Below are positions 25,166 to 38,279 of a DNA stretch of 64,000 nucleotides, in pieces (the stretch's first letter is position 1; every line of letters begins with the position of its first letter). The notes under the pieces are model-generated. The model saw nothing but the letters and a program-made list of their open reading frames with translations, was not told where the DNA came from and ran no database searches. Position numbers and translations under genes: made by a program. This DNA comes from Vitis vinifera (Eukaryota; Streptophyta; Magnoliopsida; Vitales; Vitaceae), in the NCBI RefSeq assembly GCF_030704535.1, contig NC_081815.1, positions 4,598,501 through 4,662,500 of the forward strand, in the 5' to 3' direction.

Positions 25166-25624
25166 ATCATATCGAATATGTGCCATTAGAGCACATATTT
25201 TGGCTCTAATCAGACACCCTCCATTGTCCATTCACTAGTTTTATCATTTTTTTTCCTTATCAATTTAAAAAAATATAATAAAAAGAAAAAAGAAAAAAAA
25301 AAAGGAATAATCTAAAGTAGTATAAAGTGTACACTCATATCTTCCTTATATTATCCAGGTCATGTTGTATAGAATTTGAACACTTTGGATTTGGATCTAA
25401 GATGTGTCAAACTCACACCTAACAATTAGGTTAAACCTTGTAAATTAATTCAATTATGTTTCTCAAATTATTAGGCTTGGGGTCAGATTTGGCCTAAAAC
25501 TTATATTCTCAACCTAAAGTCTGCCTGCCATTGCAAGGTGGCCTAAGCTCCGCCTATTTGCACATCAACCGATCTAGAATACAAAGGTAGGATATGAAAG
25601 AATCTATTGTTTGTGACCTTGGCC
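25166..25624. repeat. Direct repeat copy 2 (about 460 bp)
   Basis: This is the second copy of the 24,204-24,661 repeat. It starts right after TTGGTGCAC and differs by a small number of substitutions and short indels in the A/T-rich tracts. Confidence 0.85.
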
Positions 25625-27228
25625 CATCCAATATTATTCTTATTTCTTTATGGTTTTATTATTTAAAAAATAATAAGTTGATAAGGATAAAAAATGATTA
25701 AATTTTAAATGAAGAAAAACTGGTGTTTGTTGGTAATTCAATTTAAGGCAAGATTTCCAATTGTCTAAATTAGTAGAATAAATTAACAATTCTAATTTAT
25801 ACTATATATATATACACTATCTGTCCATTATGTGGAATGAGATGAGTCAATAATCCATTTATGTTCCTGCCTTAAAGCTCTTAAAACTTCTTCTTTCTTT
25901 TGTTTTTTAAATTATATTTTGAATCTCTGCCCAAATCGATGTCATAAACCTAACTCAAATCAATGGTGAACTCCTTCATCTCCTCATCATTTCATTATTT
26001 TTACAGTAAAATCTTTACAGTTAAAAGAATTGTTGAAAAGTATTTCAAATTCTTAACTAATATATATTCAATTTTGTAAATAATATTACATAAAATATTT
26101 CCTAAATTGATATATTATTATAATATTATATTTTATAATAGAATAAGGAAAATTATTTGGAATATCTCCATGTTTTAGGTCACAAGGGGAAAAATATTAT
26201 GAGATGGACTTATAAAAATTATATGAAGTAGATAGAGATGTAAGGAAGCATAAGAGATACATGGAGGAGCAAGGAACTTATTAAATGTGTTTAAGGTATG
26301 GATACAAAGAGTGGGAAAACATGGAATGTTTTAGGAACTCAATAGTTGTATCCGGTTTCTATTCTTTGTAATATTAATTCTTTATTTTATAGTGCAATCA
26401 AATGATTCTTTTTCATCTGTAAATGTAGGTATGGTTGGTTAAACAATGTTAAAACTCTAAATATCAATGTGTTGATTGTTTTATTTTTATATTATTGAAT
26501 TAACATTATTTGCATTAAAGCTTTGCTGGTACAATAAATTAGTATCAAAGCTTTCGGTGAAGATTTGTGGAAGAACCAAGGATAATAAAGCACACAAAAC
26601 GATTAAAATTCTATTGTGGATTATTTTATCTACCTTGTCTACCTTTGTGTGAACTAATTTATCTTTGCGTTCTTAAATTAATGTTACTTACATTAAAGAT
26701 ATAACAAACTAGTATAGAGTTTTGATTGAAGATTTGTGGAAGAGTCAAGGAGAATACAACACATAAAATTATTCAAGGATAATAGAGCACACAAGATGAT
26801 TAAAAGTTTAATCATTTTGTGAGCTTTATTCTCCTTAGCTCTTCTACAAACCTTCAACCAAAGGTGTAATACCAATTTGTTGTGTGAATGGAAATTTTAA
26901 TGTAAATAATGTTAATTTAAGAAAATAAAGATAAAATAATCCATATAAAGGTAAACAATGTTTTAACGCGATTCGATCAACCATGCCTATGATGAGAGAA
27001 AATTATTTTATTATACCATAAAAAATATTACAACGAATATAAATCAAATACAACTAGTAGTTCCCAAAACATTCCATATTTCCCCGTTTCTTGTATCCCT
27101 TAACCACAATCCTCTCACTCATTTTAGTGTTTCTCATTTTTCTTCATATCTTTATCCACTTTATAATATTTTTTTGCACTTAGCTTAATTTTTAATAACT
27201 TTTCTTATGCTATAAGAAAATCTTATAT
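25625..27228. other. Array flank, no gene; 26,440-27,228 duplicated in unit 3
   Basis: This is AT-rich DNA without coding character. From about 26,440 it aligns with 31,880-32,718. It includes two internal near-copies of the phrase GAAGATTTGTGGAAGA (26,560 and 26,725) and an inverted copy near 26,840-26,870, which could form a stem-loop. Confidence 0.6.
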
Positions 27229-27672
27229 TTAATAATATATTAACTTAGAAAATATTATATATAATATTAGCAAGAAATTTATACTAAATAGGAATTTAAA
27301 ACACTTTCCAACTATATAAAAGTGATTAGTTTCCCGAGTGCCAGCAAATTCACAACCTCGAATGGCACCCAACACTCTGCTAAGACCTCGCGTGATAGCA
27401 GTAAAGATGACAACACACGCACGAATCGGAGGCGACTGCTTCTCCCAAAAGCGATGGAAAAAGTGCTTGTTGGAGGAGGCCAGAACAGGCATTGGTTGTA
27501 AATAAGCCCAAGCAGCCTGCTTCACCAAGAGGTTAGATATGGGAATCTGGTAGGCGGATTGGATGGTGCAGGGCGTGAGGGAAATGGTGGGTGAAGAGTG
27601 CATCAAGTCCTTCAATGAAGTGTAGGTTGTGGGTGCTGAAGAATTCAGAAATGAGGTGGTGGCGGTGGCCAA
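27229..27672 (-). pseudogene. Small plant-specific protein, start-less copy
   Basis: An open frame of about 147 codons contains APTTYTSLKDLMHSSPT, YQIPISNLLVKQAAWAYLQP and then SSNKHFFHRFWEKQSP. It matches the pseudogene at 32,719-33,138 but joins unrelated sequence at its 5' end. The first codon available is TTG, and the MQSHSFPETTVN N-terminus of the paralog is missing. The block ending VKQAAWAYLQPM recalls a small uncharacterised plant family (100-150 aa) of unknown function. That link is from memory and uncertain. The junction at about 27,675-27,690 leads directly into DNA copied from the SPX gene 3' flank, which shows how the 5' end was lost. Confidence 0.65.
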
Positions 27673-27689
27673 CTGAAACCATTCATAGT

Positions 27690-27860
27690 TCTCAATAAAC
27701 TCAAGAGCCCTAAAACAGAAACCCTACAATTTCAAGATTACACAAAATTTATACTTGTATCATTTGGAATTTGAAAGTCCGTTTTAGTTTAAATTTAAGC
27801 CACTTTATATCTTTGTTAGTAACAATTGGAGTAATAGACGCATGCATTTATTTAAGAATG
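27690..27860. repeat. Copy of SPX gene downstream flank (unit junction)
   Basis: This is nearly identical to 34,078-34,215 just downstream (minus-strand sense) of the SPX stop codon, for example the phrase CAATTTCAAGATTACACAAA. It marks the breakpoint where one array unit ends and the next, starting inside heme oxygenase intron 1, begins. Confidence 0.85.
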
Positions 27861-27933
27861 ACATTCAAGCAGAATACAAATATGCATAAAAAGTTGGATG
27901 CTAAAGAACTTCAATCCAAATATGCATCTTAAG

Positions 27934-28202
27934 TAGTGTTTGTTTTTTTTGTTTTTTGTTGAAAGCAATTTAGTTTTAGAATTTAGGTCGTTTGTTTTTC
28001 TACTTTTTCATGACTTATTATAAACTTTTTACTGGAAAAAGTCAAAACATATGACTTTTTTTAAATAGAAAAAATAACATATTGGATTTTTTTACTTTTT
28101 AATACTTAATAAAAATAAAATACTACAAAAGCAAATAACCTAATATTTAACACTATTAAGCATTAAGGTTCTATTTAGAATTAAGTAAAAAAACAAACAC
28201 CA
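27934..28202. mobile_element. MITE with GTGTTTGTTTTTT ends (unit 3 only)
   Basis: This is an insertion of about 270 bp in sequence otherwise matching heme oxygenase intron 1 near 10,550-10,560. The left end reads TAGTGTTTGTTTTTTTTG and the reverse complement of the right end reads TGGTGTTTGTTTTTTTAC. The intact intron has the empty site. No clear long target duplication is seen. The ends are like those of hAT-type MITEs, which is an inference. Confidence 0.7.
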
Positions 28203-28445
28203 TCTCTTCCCTCATTAAAATGCAACATAGGAGAGAACCAGGTCACTGTAAACATAAAAGAAGGTTCTCTTGGGCCATATTCCTGTTTGAAAAATATTGA
28301 GATTCATCATCAATACATAGAATTAATTTAAAAGCAAACATTGACATAAAGATCCATGAAAAATCAAGAGCTCAAAATCCCTGATGAATAATTTGAATTA
28401 GAAACCAAATGGTTATACTTCTAGGCCTAATTGGAAAAACATCAA

Positions 28446-28637
28446 GGTAGTGTTTGTTTTTTGGTTGAATTCAGCTAAGAGTAATATGTTGGCATCATCC
28501 AACATAACTAAATCGAACTTATTGATAACAAGTTCACTTTAATTATATTAAATGATATCAATAGATTACTTTTTAACTGAATAGAAAAAGCCAAATATTT
28601 TAGTTTTTTCTATTAAGCCAAAAAACAAATACCACCT
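28446..28637. mobile_element. Second GTGTTTGTTTTTT-ended MITE (unit 3 only)
   Basis: This insertion is about 190 bp, with left end GGTAGTGTTTGTTTTTTGG and right end (reverse complement) GGTGGTATTTGTTTTTTGG. It interrupts sequence that is continuous near 10,790 in the intact heme oxygenase intron. The terminal sequence is related to that of the MITE at 27,934, so they probably belong to one family. The interior is AT-rich and non-coding. Confidence 0.75.
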
Positions 28638-29215
28638 AATTAAAGGCCAACAGACTAAGATATGATGGGTTAAATTAGTCAAACAAGAGTGACATCTAAA
28701 AACGCATACAATAAGCTATTTTTAAGTTTTGAGCTCCACACTCGCCTGGGCTAGGCCTTAAGCATAAGCCTCCAAGGGAAGGGCTCTGGTCTGCCCTGTG
28801 TTCTCAAACTTGTTCAAAGGGCTCTGTTACCCCCTGTAACCCGCCGTGGTGAGCGCCACAGAAGTAGAGGACTTTGTGTTTGATACCTATCAGCATCTCA
28901 GAGGGGCTTGTATACCAAAAGCAGATGAAGTTAAGCCTGTATATTTTTGTAGGTTCGTCCAAGCAATTGCTCTTTCCTTGTGGTCACTTCGCTTTAAGGG
29001 GTGGTTGATTCACAAGAACAACCTTAAAGAATAGTATAAGGGTGAATGGTGGTGTGGGGTGATGAATCAGATAACTAGTTTTAAGAGTAGAGACGACCTC
29101 GTTTTCCTATTTTCCCCTTTACCGTTTCCTTTTTTAATATTTGTATGGTTTTGCCTTGTTCGACATGTGTGTCCCCCACAGGCTGTGGTGGCAGAAACAA
29201 TACCATAATGCAAAA
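28638..29215 (-). pseudogene. Heme oxygenase intron and promoter remnant lacking exon 1 (unit 3)
   Basis: Bases 28,680-29,040 match intron 1 of the intact gene (about 10,840-11,350). Then 29,041-29,215 match its promoter (about 13,040-13,190), with exon 1 and the proximal promoter missing between them. The promoter piece has only one C-box region and it is damaged (GACGACCTCG instead of GACGACGTCG). No coding sequence survives. An open plus-strand stretch at 28,846-29,034 is intron-derived and I do not count it as a gene. Confidence 0.8.
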
Positions 29216-29709
29216 TATTTTATTTCTATAATTCCAATGTATATTCAATTCAGATGGGTATAAAATTTAATCCATTTCAAGTGAACATGTATGTCCAAAC
29301 AATGTTAGAAAGAATCATAAAAAATAAAAGAAATTATACACACAATACTTCCTAATATAAAACAAAACACAGACTTTGTAACAATATTTTTAGATTTTGT
29401 AAATATTTTTTAGTAATTCTAATATAATTTTTTTTTTCAAAAATAAAGAAATAAAAAATAAAAAATACTATGGAGTATGGAGTAGACACCGGAAACTGCA
29501 CCTACTTTTATTAATAGAAAGTGGAAAAGGATACCCATGATTGCATGTTTGTTATTTGTATAGCCGGACCCATTTGGAAGTGGGCGAGTCAGGGCTCCCC
29601 CCTTGGCCTGGTCCATGGCTCCTCTGGATATATACGTATGACCAACTTTTATTATCATATGTATACACACTGTAACCTTTTATTATTCTATTTGATTTGA
29701 TTTGATGGA

Positions 29710-30972
<1,263 letters not shown>

Positions 30973-31654
30973 TAACAAGTAAAAAGAGAAGCAAAACTCT
31001 CAGTTGGCTCTCGGCTCTATCTCTTCACATCAAGCCTTGCATGTGCAGTGAACCATTACTGAGTATTAGTATCTTATATGAATTCGGTTAAGCTGCCATC
31101 TGCTTGTCGCTTTCAGACATTCATTCTGGGCTTCTCTCATCACTCCACTCTCCTTTAGTGGAGACGCGTGGGGCCATTAAAGATGGTGATGACCGTCTTC
31201 CCTTTTTACTTTTGTTTGTGGAGAGTTAGGAGATGGATAATTTTCACTTTTCAGTATATATTATATCATATCATGTACATTTGAAGAAATGATAAATGGA
31301 GCCTTCCCTCTCATCCTTGATTCCTTCGCTTTATTCCTCTCAAACGCGTTGGACATCTCTTTCTCTCAGTTGCTTTGTCTTCCCTTTCCTCTTTTTTCCC
31401 TCCCATTTCTTCACTATGTTCACACTTAGCTTCAACTTGATGAACCTGCACGCATGGATCAACTTTTTGCAAATATACCACTGAATTCAATCCAAAAGAT
31501 GCACTTTCAAATGAAGGTTGAAGTGTGCGCATATGTGAAATGAAATGAGAGAATAGAGGGCGTGTAACGTGTGGCCAAAAGAGAAGTGACACTAATGGGA
31601 TTTTTGTGGTGTATAAAAATTATCCAAGATTCAAGAACATTCCTCTATTGATGA
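30973..31654 (-). promoter_or_regulatory. Upstream flank of peroxidase C
   Basis: This sequence is conserved with 4,630-5,285 upstream of peroxidase A, including the leader and the block near 31,150-31,200 (GGGGCCATTAAAGATGG). It carries a small insertion near 31,600-31,650 compared with A. Conservation may reflect recent duplication and need not mean regulatory constraint. Confidence 0.45.
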
Positions 31655-32718
31655 AAGTGGCCCTCCATTGTCCGTTCACTAGTTTTATTATTGTTTTTCT
31701 TTCTTCTTAATTTTAAAAACTATAAAAGAAAAAAAGAAAAAATAAAAGGAATAATATAAAGTAGTATAAAGTGTACACTTGTGTCTTTCCGGTCTTATCA
31801 GGGCCATGTTGTATAGAATTGGAACTCTTCGGATTTGTATCAAAGATGTTTCACACCTAAGAATTAGGCTAAACCATGTTATAACTTTGAATATCTTTGT
31901 TTTGATTGTTTTATGTTTGTATCCTTGAATTAATATTATTTGCATTAAAACTTCTACCGGTACAACAAACTAATATCAAAGTTTTGGTTGAAGATTTGTG
32001 GAAGAACCGAGGAGAATAGAGCACATAAAATGATTAAAATTTTGTTATGTCTTATTTTATCTACCTTGTCTATCTTTATGTGGACTATTTTATCTTTATA
32101 TTATTAAATTAACATTATTTACATTAAAGTTTTTATTAGTATAACTAATTGGTATAGAGTTTTGGTTGAAGATTTGTGAAAGAGTCAAGGAGAACAAAGC
32201 ACATCAAGCTATTTAATCATTTTGTGTGTTCTATTCTCCTTGACTCTTCCACAAACCTTCAACCAAAGCTCTAATATCAGTTTGTTGTATCAACGAAAGT
32301 TTTAATGCAAATAATGTTAATTTAATAATGCAAAGATAAAATAATTCATATAAAGGTAAACAATGTTTTAGTGTGATTCGCCCAATCATGCCCATATGAT
32401 GAGAGAAAATCATTTTACTATACCATAAAAATTATTACAAATAATAAAAATCAAATACAATTATTAGTTTTCAAAATATTTCATGTTTCCCTACTTCTTA
32501 TATCCCTAAACCACGAACCCCTTGCTCCTTCCAATGTCTCTCATTCTTCTTCATATCTTTATTCACCTTATAACCTCTTTTTGCTCTTGAACTTAATTTT
32601 TATAGAAATATTATTAACAACTTTTCTTGTACTATAAGAAAATCCAATATTATAATAATCTATTAACTTATAAAATAGTCTATATAATATTAGCAAGAAA
32701 TTTATACTAAATAGGAAT
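31655..32718. repeat. Unit 3 copy of the 24,200-27,228 flank, with deletion
   Basis: The first 220 bp (from GGCCCTCCATTGTCC) match the direct repeats at 24,204 and 25,166. Near 31,880 the match jumps to the equivalent of 26,440 and continues to the small-protein pseudogene. About 0.8-1 kb found in unit 2 is therefore absent here, or was gained there. There is no gene. Confidence 0.75.
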
Positions 32719-33138
32719 TTAAGAAACTCCAACGACATAACGGTGATTAGTTTCCCAAGTGCCAGCAAATTCACAACCTCGAATGGCACCCAACGCCCTG
32801 TGAAGAGCTCGCGAAATTGTAGTAAAGAAGACAACACATGTACGAATCGGAGGCGAGAGCTTCTCCTAAAAGCGATGGAAAAAGTGCTTGTTGGAGGAGG
32901 CCAGAACAGGCATTGGTTGTAAATAAGCCCTAGCAGCCTGCTTCATCAAGAGGTTAGATATGGGAATCTGGTAGGCGGATTGGATGGTGCAAGGCGTGAG
33001 GGAAATGGTGGCTGAAGAGGACATCAAGTCCTTCAATGAAGTGTAGGTTGTGGGTGCTGAAGAATTCAGATATGAGGCGGTGGCGGTGGCGAGGAGTGAA
33101 TGGTTGACGGTGGTTTCTGGGAAGCTGTGGCTTTGCAT
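32719..33138 (-). pseudogene. Small plant-specific protein, nonsense copy
   Basis: The ATG at 33,136-33,138 begins MQSHSFPETTVNHSLLATAT and continues through APTTYTSLKDLMSSSAT and ISNLLMKQAARAYLQP to HFFHRF. There TGG has become TAG (stop at about 32,868). The same frame goes on for about 50 more codons to a second stop near 32,719, in step with the paralog at 27,229, so the nonsense change is recent. This copy keeps the native start that the other copy lost. Neither copy is intact. Function of the family is unknown to me. Confidence 0.7.
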
Positions 33139-33383
33139 GCTTCCACATATTGGAGATTTTGATGGAGGTCTTCCATGAGCCTATTTGGCCTTGTGGCCGA
33201 TGGGTCTTGAAATTTGACTCAGTGAAATTGTTTCAATTTTTTCGTTTTACCCTAAGAAGATTGGTACCAAATAGCAGTGAGATTAGTGATTCAAAACTAA
33301 GACTGTCCACAAATGTGTTTTACAGTGATTCAAGAAATGTTTTTAATACTTGAAAAATTAAAAATTTTAAATGTTAGAAAGAT

Positions 33384-33532
33384 TAAGAGTTTGTTTAATA
33401 GTGGCTTTAAGAAGTGTTTTTAAATTTTTTAACATCTAAAAAGTTTTATAATTGAAGTATTAAAAAGACTAAAAACGTTTTCTAAAATCATTATCAAACG
33501 CATTCTAAAATCATTATCAAACAGACTTTTAA
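33384..33532. mobile_element. Fold-back MITE of the TGTTTGATAGTG family
   Basis: The element is largely one imperfect palindrome. It starts GAGTTTGTTTAATAGTGG and ends with the complementary ATCATTATCAAACAGACTTT. The end is partly duplicated, because CATTATCAAACG occurs just before it. Similar palindromes occur at 52,811, 52,931 and 59,711. Confidence 0.55.
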
Positions 33533-34332
33533 TATGTAATACTATTTTTTAATTTATAAAATCACAACTTAGCATAAAGAAATAGTTGAAAAAGAAGATG
33601 ATTACCCTTGTCATGTCTTTTGTTTTCTATTTTTAAAAATAAAAAATAATTTTTAAAATAAAATGCAAAAGCCCTTTAATATTTACCATATAAAGATAAT
33701 GATTTTTAAAGTATTAAAAAAATTTTATTACCTCAAGTTTCAAAAATCTTAAAAATTGAGGAAATAAAATAAATTCATAATTTTCATATAAAAGTTGTCG
33801 TATTTTACATGGAAGTAAAAGATCCAATGTTCTTCTCATGCCTACAACTTCCTTTTGACCGGCACTTAGGGAACAACAAGACATCCAGTGGCAAGTATAG
33901 GGTTCAGCATGTCATAAGAGCTGATAACTATATAGTTTGTCTAATTAAACTTATTCCCTGAAAACCAACTTCACACTTCAATGGCTAAATGGATTATTTG
34001 GGCATATAATCATAACGCTAGGTTTGTGCTTCATGTGCTTGACAATTTGAATAACTATACCTGGAAAAAGAAACAATAAATTCAAGAGCCCTAAAACAGA
34101 AAACCCTACAATTTCAAGATTACACAAAATTTATACTTGTATCATTTGGAATTTGGAAGTCCGTTTTAGTTTAAATTTAAGCCTTTTTATATCTTTGTTA
34201 GTAACTAACACATGCATGCAGATGCATGAGAGGTGTTTAAAAAAAAGGGGGCGGGGGGAGATATGATACATAAGGGATAGACCTGTCCCAATTCCCTCGG
34301 AAAAAGAAAAGAAAGAGGAGAGAAAACTCCAA
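33533..34332. other. Spacer and SPX 3' flank
   Basis: There is no gene. Bases 34,078-34,215 are the source or partner of the duplicated block at 27,690-27,860. The SPX 3' UTR should lie in about 34,100-34,332. Confidence 0.6.
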
Positions 34333-36582
34333 CTACTTGGCTTCTTGTTCCAGAACAGGAAGTTCTGGGATCTTTTTCCATGTATCCTCCAATCCACTAA
34401 TTTGAAGAGGTGGCAAGGAGAATACACTAACAGTTGAGCTTTTACTGCGAATTTCCTTCAGAGCCCGCAATGCAGCTATGGTGCTCTTCATGCATAAGCT
34501 CTCCATGTACTCAATCTCTGCAAGTTCCTTGGGCATTCTAAGAAGAGAATCATTCTGGGTGGTGGCCGTAGTTGTGGGATCACCACACCCTTCCTGTCCA
34601 TCAGTTGCCACAGTTGATGCTGGCAGTTCATTAGTTGGGAAGAGGCGGTCAAGCATTGCCTCACACTCCTTAACAAGTTTGTAAAGCAAATCCGTGGTGA
34701 AGAAGGGCTGCTGCAAGACCTTCTGAATGAAGGGCAACCGAATCAGAGCACCAGTTCTTTTGTCATACTTCTTTAGTATCTTTGCCAATCCTGTTATAAG
34801 CAAATGTATCAGTTTGAGCCTCTGAAACAATGTTAAGACCAGATAGACCAGATATAGAACAGGGGGTTATAATTCCAGGCACAACAAATAGGTTTTCACA
34901 ATGAATATAATTGTCAAAGCTGCCGTTTTATATCTCACCTAAAATTCATCATTCAAGTAAACGAAAATTAGCTCGATTCTCGGAAATAATGCACCAAAAA
35001 AAAAAGAAAAAACCAAGGACAAGTGGGTTTTAATTTAATATAAGCTCAACTCCCCAAATTGTACCACAGTACTTTTTGCCCTTTTGGTTTTGTCTTTTTT
35101 ATCTTTCATTTTTTTTAACGAAGGATTGAGAATATTCTATTCATTAAATGATGTGACAGCATCTTGATTTGGTCCTGTAAGTGACTTTGTAACATCAGAA
35201 CTCTCCAAAAAAAATTTTGAATTTTCATGAGACCAAAGGTCAAGAGGCAGATTTGACCATTCTATTTGTAAGAAAAAATGGACACTTGTAAATAGATGCC
35301 AGGTAGTCTTACTCCCTCGCCATTATTGTTACATCTATATATGTCATTTCTATCCATTAAAGGCAACGTTATATATATATATATATATATATATTATTTA
35401 CCCAAAAAAAAAAAAAAGAGGAAAAGGTAACAAGTTACCTGTATAATTGAGGGCGCTATAGTTCTCCAGCAAGACCATCTCTCCATGGAAGTCCACAATC
35501 TCCTTCCGAATTTTGATCATCTCTTCATTGTAGCCCGTTGCTTCTGCAACCCTATCTTGCAACTCCTGAAACCCCAACCATAGAAACAGAACCAAACTAA
35601 AATCAGCTTCGCTGGCATAAATTTTCTGATAATGGACCATTTTATGATTCATGAACTATAAATGTTGCCACCAACACAGCGACGGAATATTCCCAGCGAA
35701 CACCAGATGGCGCTTGTTAGCAGAATATAATGTGTTATGTCCATTTCGCACAAAAACGGATGTGGTTGACTAAAGTAACGATAACTAGCTTTAAGGCTTT
35801 AACGGTTTATACCTACTCGAGTTTCTCGAGGGTCATGATAGCAGAGAATTTTATTGCTGTAACGGAAAAGAGGAGAAAGCGGAAGAGTATGCACCATGGG
35901 CGCAACATAGCAAAAGAGGCGCATGATTGGATTGGCATAAAATCCTTTTTCTTGTTCTCTTATGGGGAAATTTTACCAGAAAAACTCAGATCTTAAGAGC
36001 CAGATATACATACAACTCGATAAAAACAAGTCGTTTTGATTCTACCTCTAAGACAAACGGCGTTGTTTCGCTAATTCTTGTGTTCGCTACATTATTTCTC
36101 AAGATCAGAATTTCAGATAAATTAACGACAAATTTCTGGAAAAAAAAATAATTTCTGAGAAAAACTATAGTAATAATCAAACAAATAATGAGATGAAAGT
36201 TCCTGTTTTATTCAATCTTTTCCGACATTTTCTCAGCACAATTACCTACAAGAATGAAAACAGAGGGAAAGATGAAGAAGAATACCTTCAATCTGATGAT
36301 ATATTCTTCCTCCTTTTCGACGAAGAAAGTATTGAATTTCTCGAGCTCGTCTTCCAACAACTTGATGAAATCGACCTCCTCTTTCGTCATGTCACCAGCC
36401 TCCTTCTCTCTGGCATCGAAACAATCTCCGGCATCCAATCTCAGGCGTTTGTTCGGCCTGTCTCCGGCTTTGGGATCGATGAGCTTCAACTGCTTCTTGA
36501 GTTCCTTGTAGGAAAGAAACTTGTCTCTCCATTCAGGTAAGGTCTCCTCGATCTGATTACTGAGGCTCTTACCGAATTTCAT
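34333..36582 (-). CDS. SPX domain protein (SPX1/SPX2-like phosphate sensor)
   Basis: Exons on the minus strand are 36,286-36,582, 35,439-35,565 and 34,333-34,790, with GT-AG introns and a 293-aa product. Stand-alone SPX proteins bind inositol pyrophosphates when phosphate is plentiful and hold PHR transcription factors away from DNA. The N-terminus [20 protein letters not shown] is the first SPX block, followed by [29 protein letters not shown] is the second block, and [12 protein letters not shown] with its Lys cluster is part of the ligand site. The C-terminal tail with [20 protein letters not shown] is typical of SPX1/SPX2 rather than SPX3. There is no EXS, MFS or RING domain. No defects are seen. 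Two P1BS sites lie 100-130 bp upstream. Confidence 0.95.
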
Positions 36583-36684
36583 ATTTCCGGGCGTTTGGTT
36601 GGAAAGAAAATGACAGAGTGCAAGCGGAGCGAAAATGAGGGAAATGTGAGGAGAAGAAGAAGGAATATAACGGTAAAAAGAAGA

Positions 36685-36714
36685 GAATATTCGAGAGAGA
36701 AAACAGGAATATCC
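36685..36714. promoter_or_regulatory. Two P1BS (PHR-binding) sites upstream of SPX
   Basis: GAATATTC at 36,685-36,692 and GAATATCC at 36,707-36,714 both fit the GNATATNC consensus bound by PHR1-type MYB-CC factors. They lie about 103 and 125 bp upstream of the SPX ATG, 22 bp apart. Angiosperm SPX1-type genes are known PHR targets, so phosphate-starvation induction is a strong inference. Confidence 0.8.
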
Positions 36715-36792
36715 TTTTCGTTTATGTGGGAGTGAAGGTATATCTCCGGTTTTATTCCATCTTGATTGAGAAATAATACACGTGGCAACTCG

Positions 36793-38270
36793 ACTTCAGG
36801 GGTGGCTAGGAGGTGAACCGTGTAGCCGGTTAGTTTAGATGAGGAGTGTTACGGAAGCCAATCAGCTCACTCATTTGTGGGGACTCTAGACCTTAGCCCA
36901 AGATATTTAGCCTATAGGGATGCTAACCTCACACCTCGGTGATGCATGTTTTGTTTCAGAAACCAGAAACCAGAAACATGAAAAACAAAAACACTTAAAG
37001 CAGAACATCACATCATTAAATGTTTTACAAAGTGATGTCTCCGTCTGTATCTAATTTCGCTTTCTTTTCCCAAACAAACCCTGTTTTAAATTTTAGTTGC
37101 TTCCAAATTCCAATCACGTAATAAAAACAAGCACTTCTGTTTTTCAAATATTTTCTCACTAGAAATTGGATATAAAAATTATTTTATCTAAACAAGCCGG
37201 GTTAGAGAGGTGGCGGTGGAGGAGCCGAGGCAGGCAGGGAGTGGGTGGAGCGAAGCCAAGTGGAGGTGTGATTTGAATGAGGAAGGGATAATCGGAAGGC
37301 ATGTCGAATATGCGTGCCGCTGATCCATTTATTAATAAGAAAGCAATAAATGGGTGGCCGTTTCAGCGCCACCGGAAGTCAAATGTGAGTGTGTGAGGGG
37401 TGTTTTTGGAATTGCACATGGACCCCCTGAACTGCTGGACGCCAGCGTTCTCCATCTCTCCAAATAAGATTCGGATCGCCCTTTCGGATATTCTTGGTTT
37501 CGGCTTGGAATCTACTTCCATTCCTGTATTCCCTTTTTCTCCATTTCTCCCTCTTTTCAGTCCAAATTCATGCTTAGCATCGTTTCCGTCTAGAATAGGT
37601 TTGAAATTGACGGACTGTTGGTTAATTTGGCCCAAGGGTAACGACTTGTTTGGCAATATCTTTGAACACACTTTTCAAACACTTATTTTTAAAAATAAAC
37701 TTTTGTTTGAAATTTGTAAAATGAATAATATTTTTTTATTGTTTTTTCATAAATTTTTGTTCGAATAATCTACAAGTTTTACAATTATTTTTCAAAATAA
37801 TTTAAAAACAATTGAAAATACGTGAAATTATTTCTAAAAAATACAATATTTTCAAAACTTGGAAAAACTATTTTCAAGAGATAACCATCCAAGATTTTTT
37901 TAAAAAAAAATCTGTTTAATTTTGAAAATATTAAAAAAAAAGTTTCAAATAAAAATGGGATTATCAAGAAAAAAAAAAGTGGGAAATTGAAATCATGGTA
38001 CAAAAATTATAATTTCATTTTGTTATAACATACAAAATTGTCACATTTATTTTTCGACATAAGATACAAACTACACATGTTTAGAATATTTCAAAACATT
38101 GGTGGTTAAAAATGGTGTTGGTCCTCATGCTTAAGAGCCCTGCCTCGACACTCTCCTGACTCAAACTTGTAATTCTTATGGTATTACTTATTCAATCAAA
38201 TCATAACCATGTGATGGTAGGTCAAATTTTTTATAACATTCGATATCATACTCTCGTAGACATGGATTGA
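36793..38270. other. Intergenic; moderately GC-rich patch at 37,200-37,670
   Basis: The patch at 37,200-37,670 is less AT-rich than its surroundings and contains open frames on both strands (plus 37,400-37,768 and minus 37,363-37,671). I recognise neither protein, and no splice structure or conserved motif supports a gene. From 37,680 the DNA is A/T homopolymer-rich. Confidence 0.4.
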
Positions 38271-38279
38271 AATTTTGGT

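Noticed and set aside
28846-29034. Plus-strand frame of 62 codons (FVFDTYQHLRGACIPKADEV)
   Set aside because: The same stretch in heme oxygenase intron 1 (11,170-11,350) is broken by stops, so it is duplicated intron sequence without a conserved frame.
37363-37768. Overlapping open frames of 102 and 122 codons in a GC-richer patch
   Set aside because: No recognised domain, no splice context and no duplicate to test conservation. It could be an exon, but I cannot support it.
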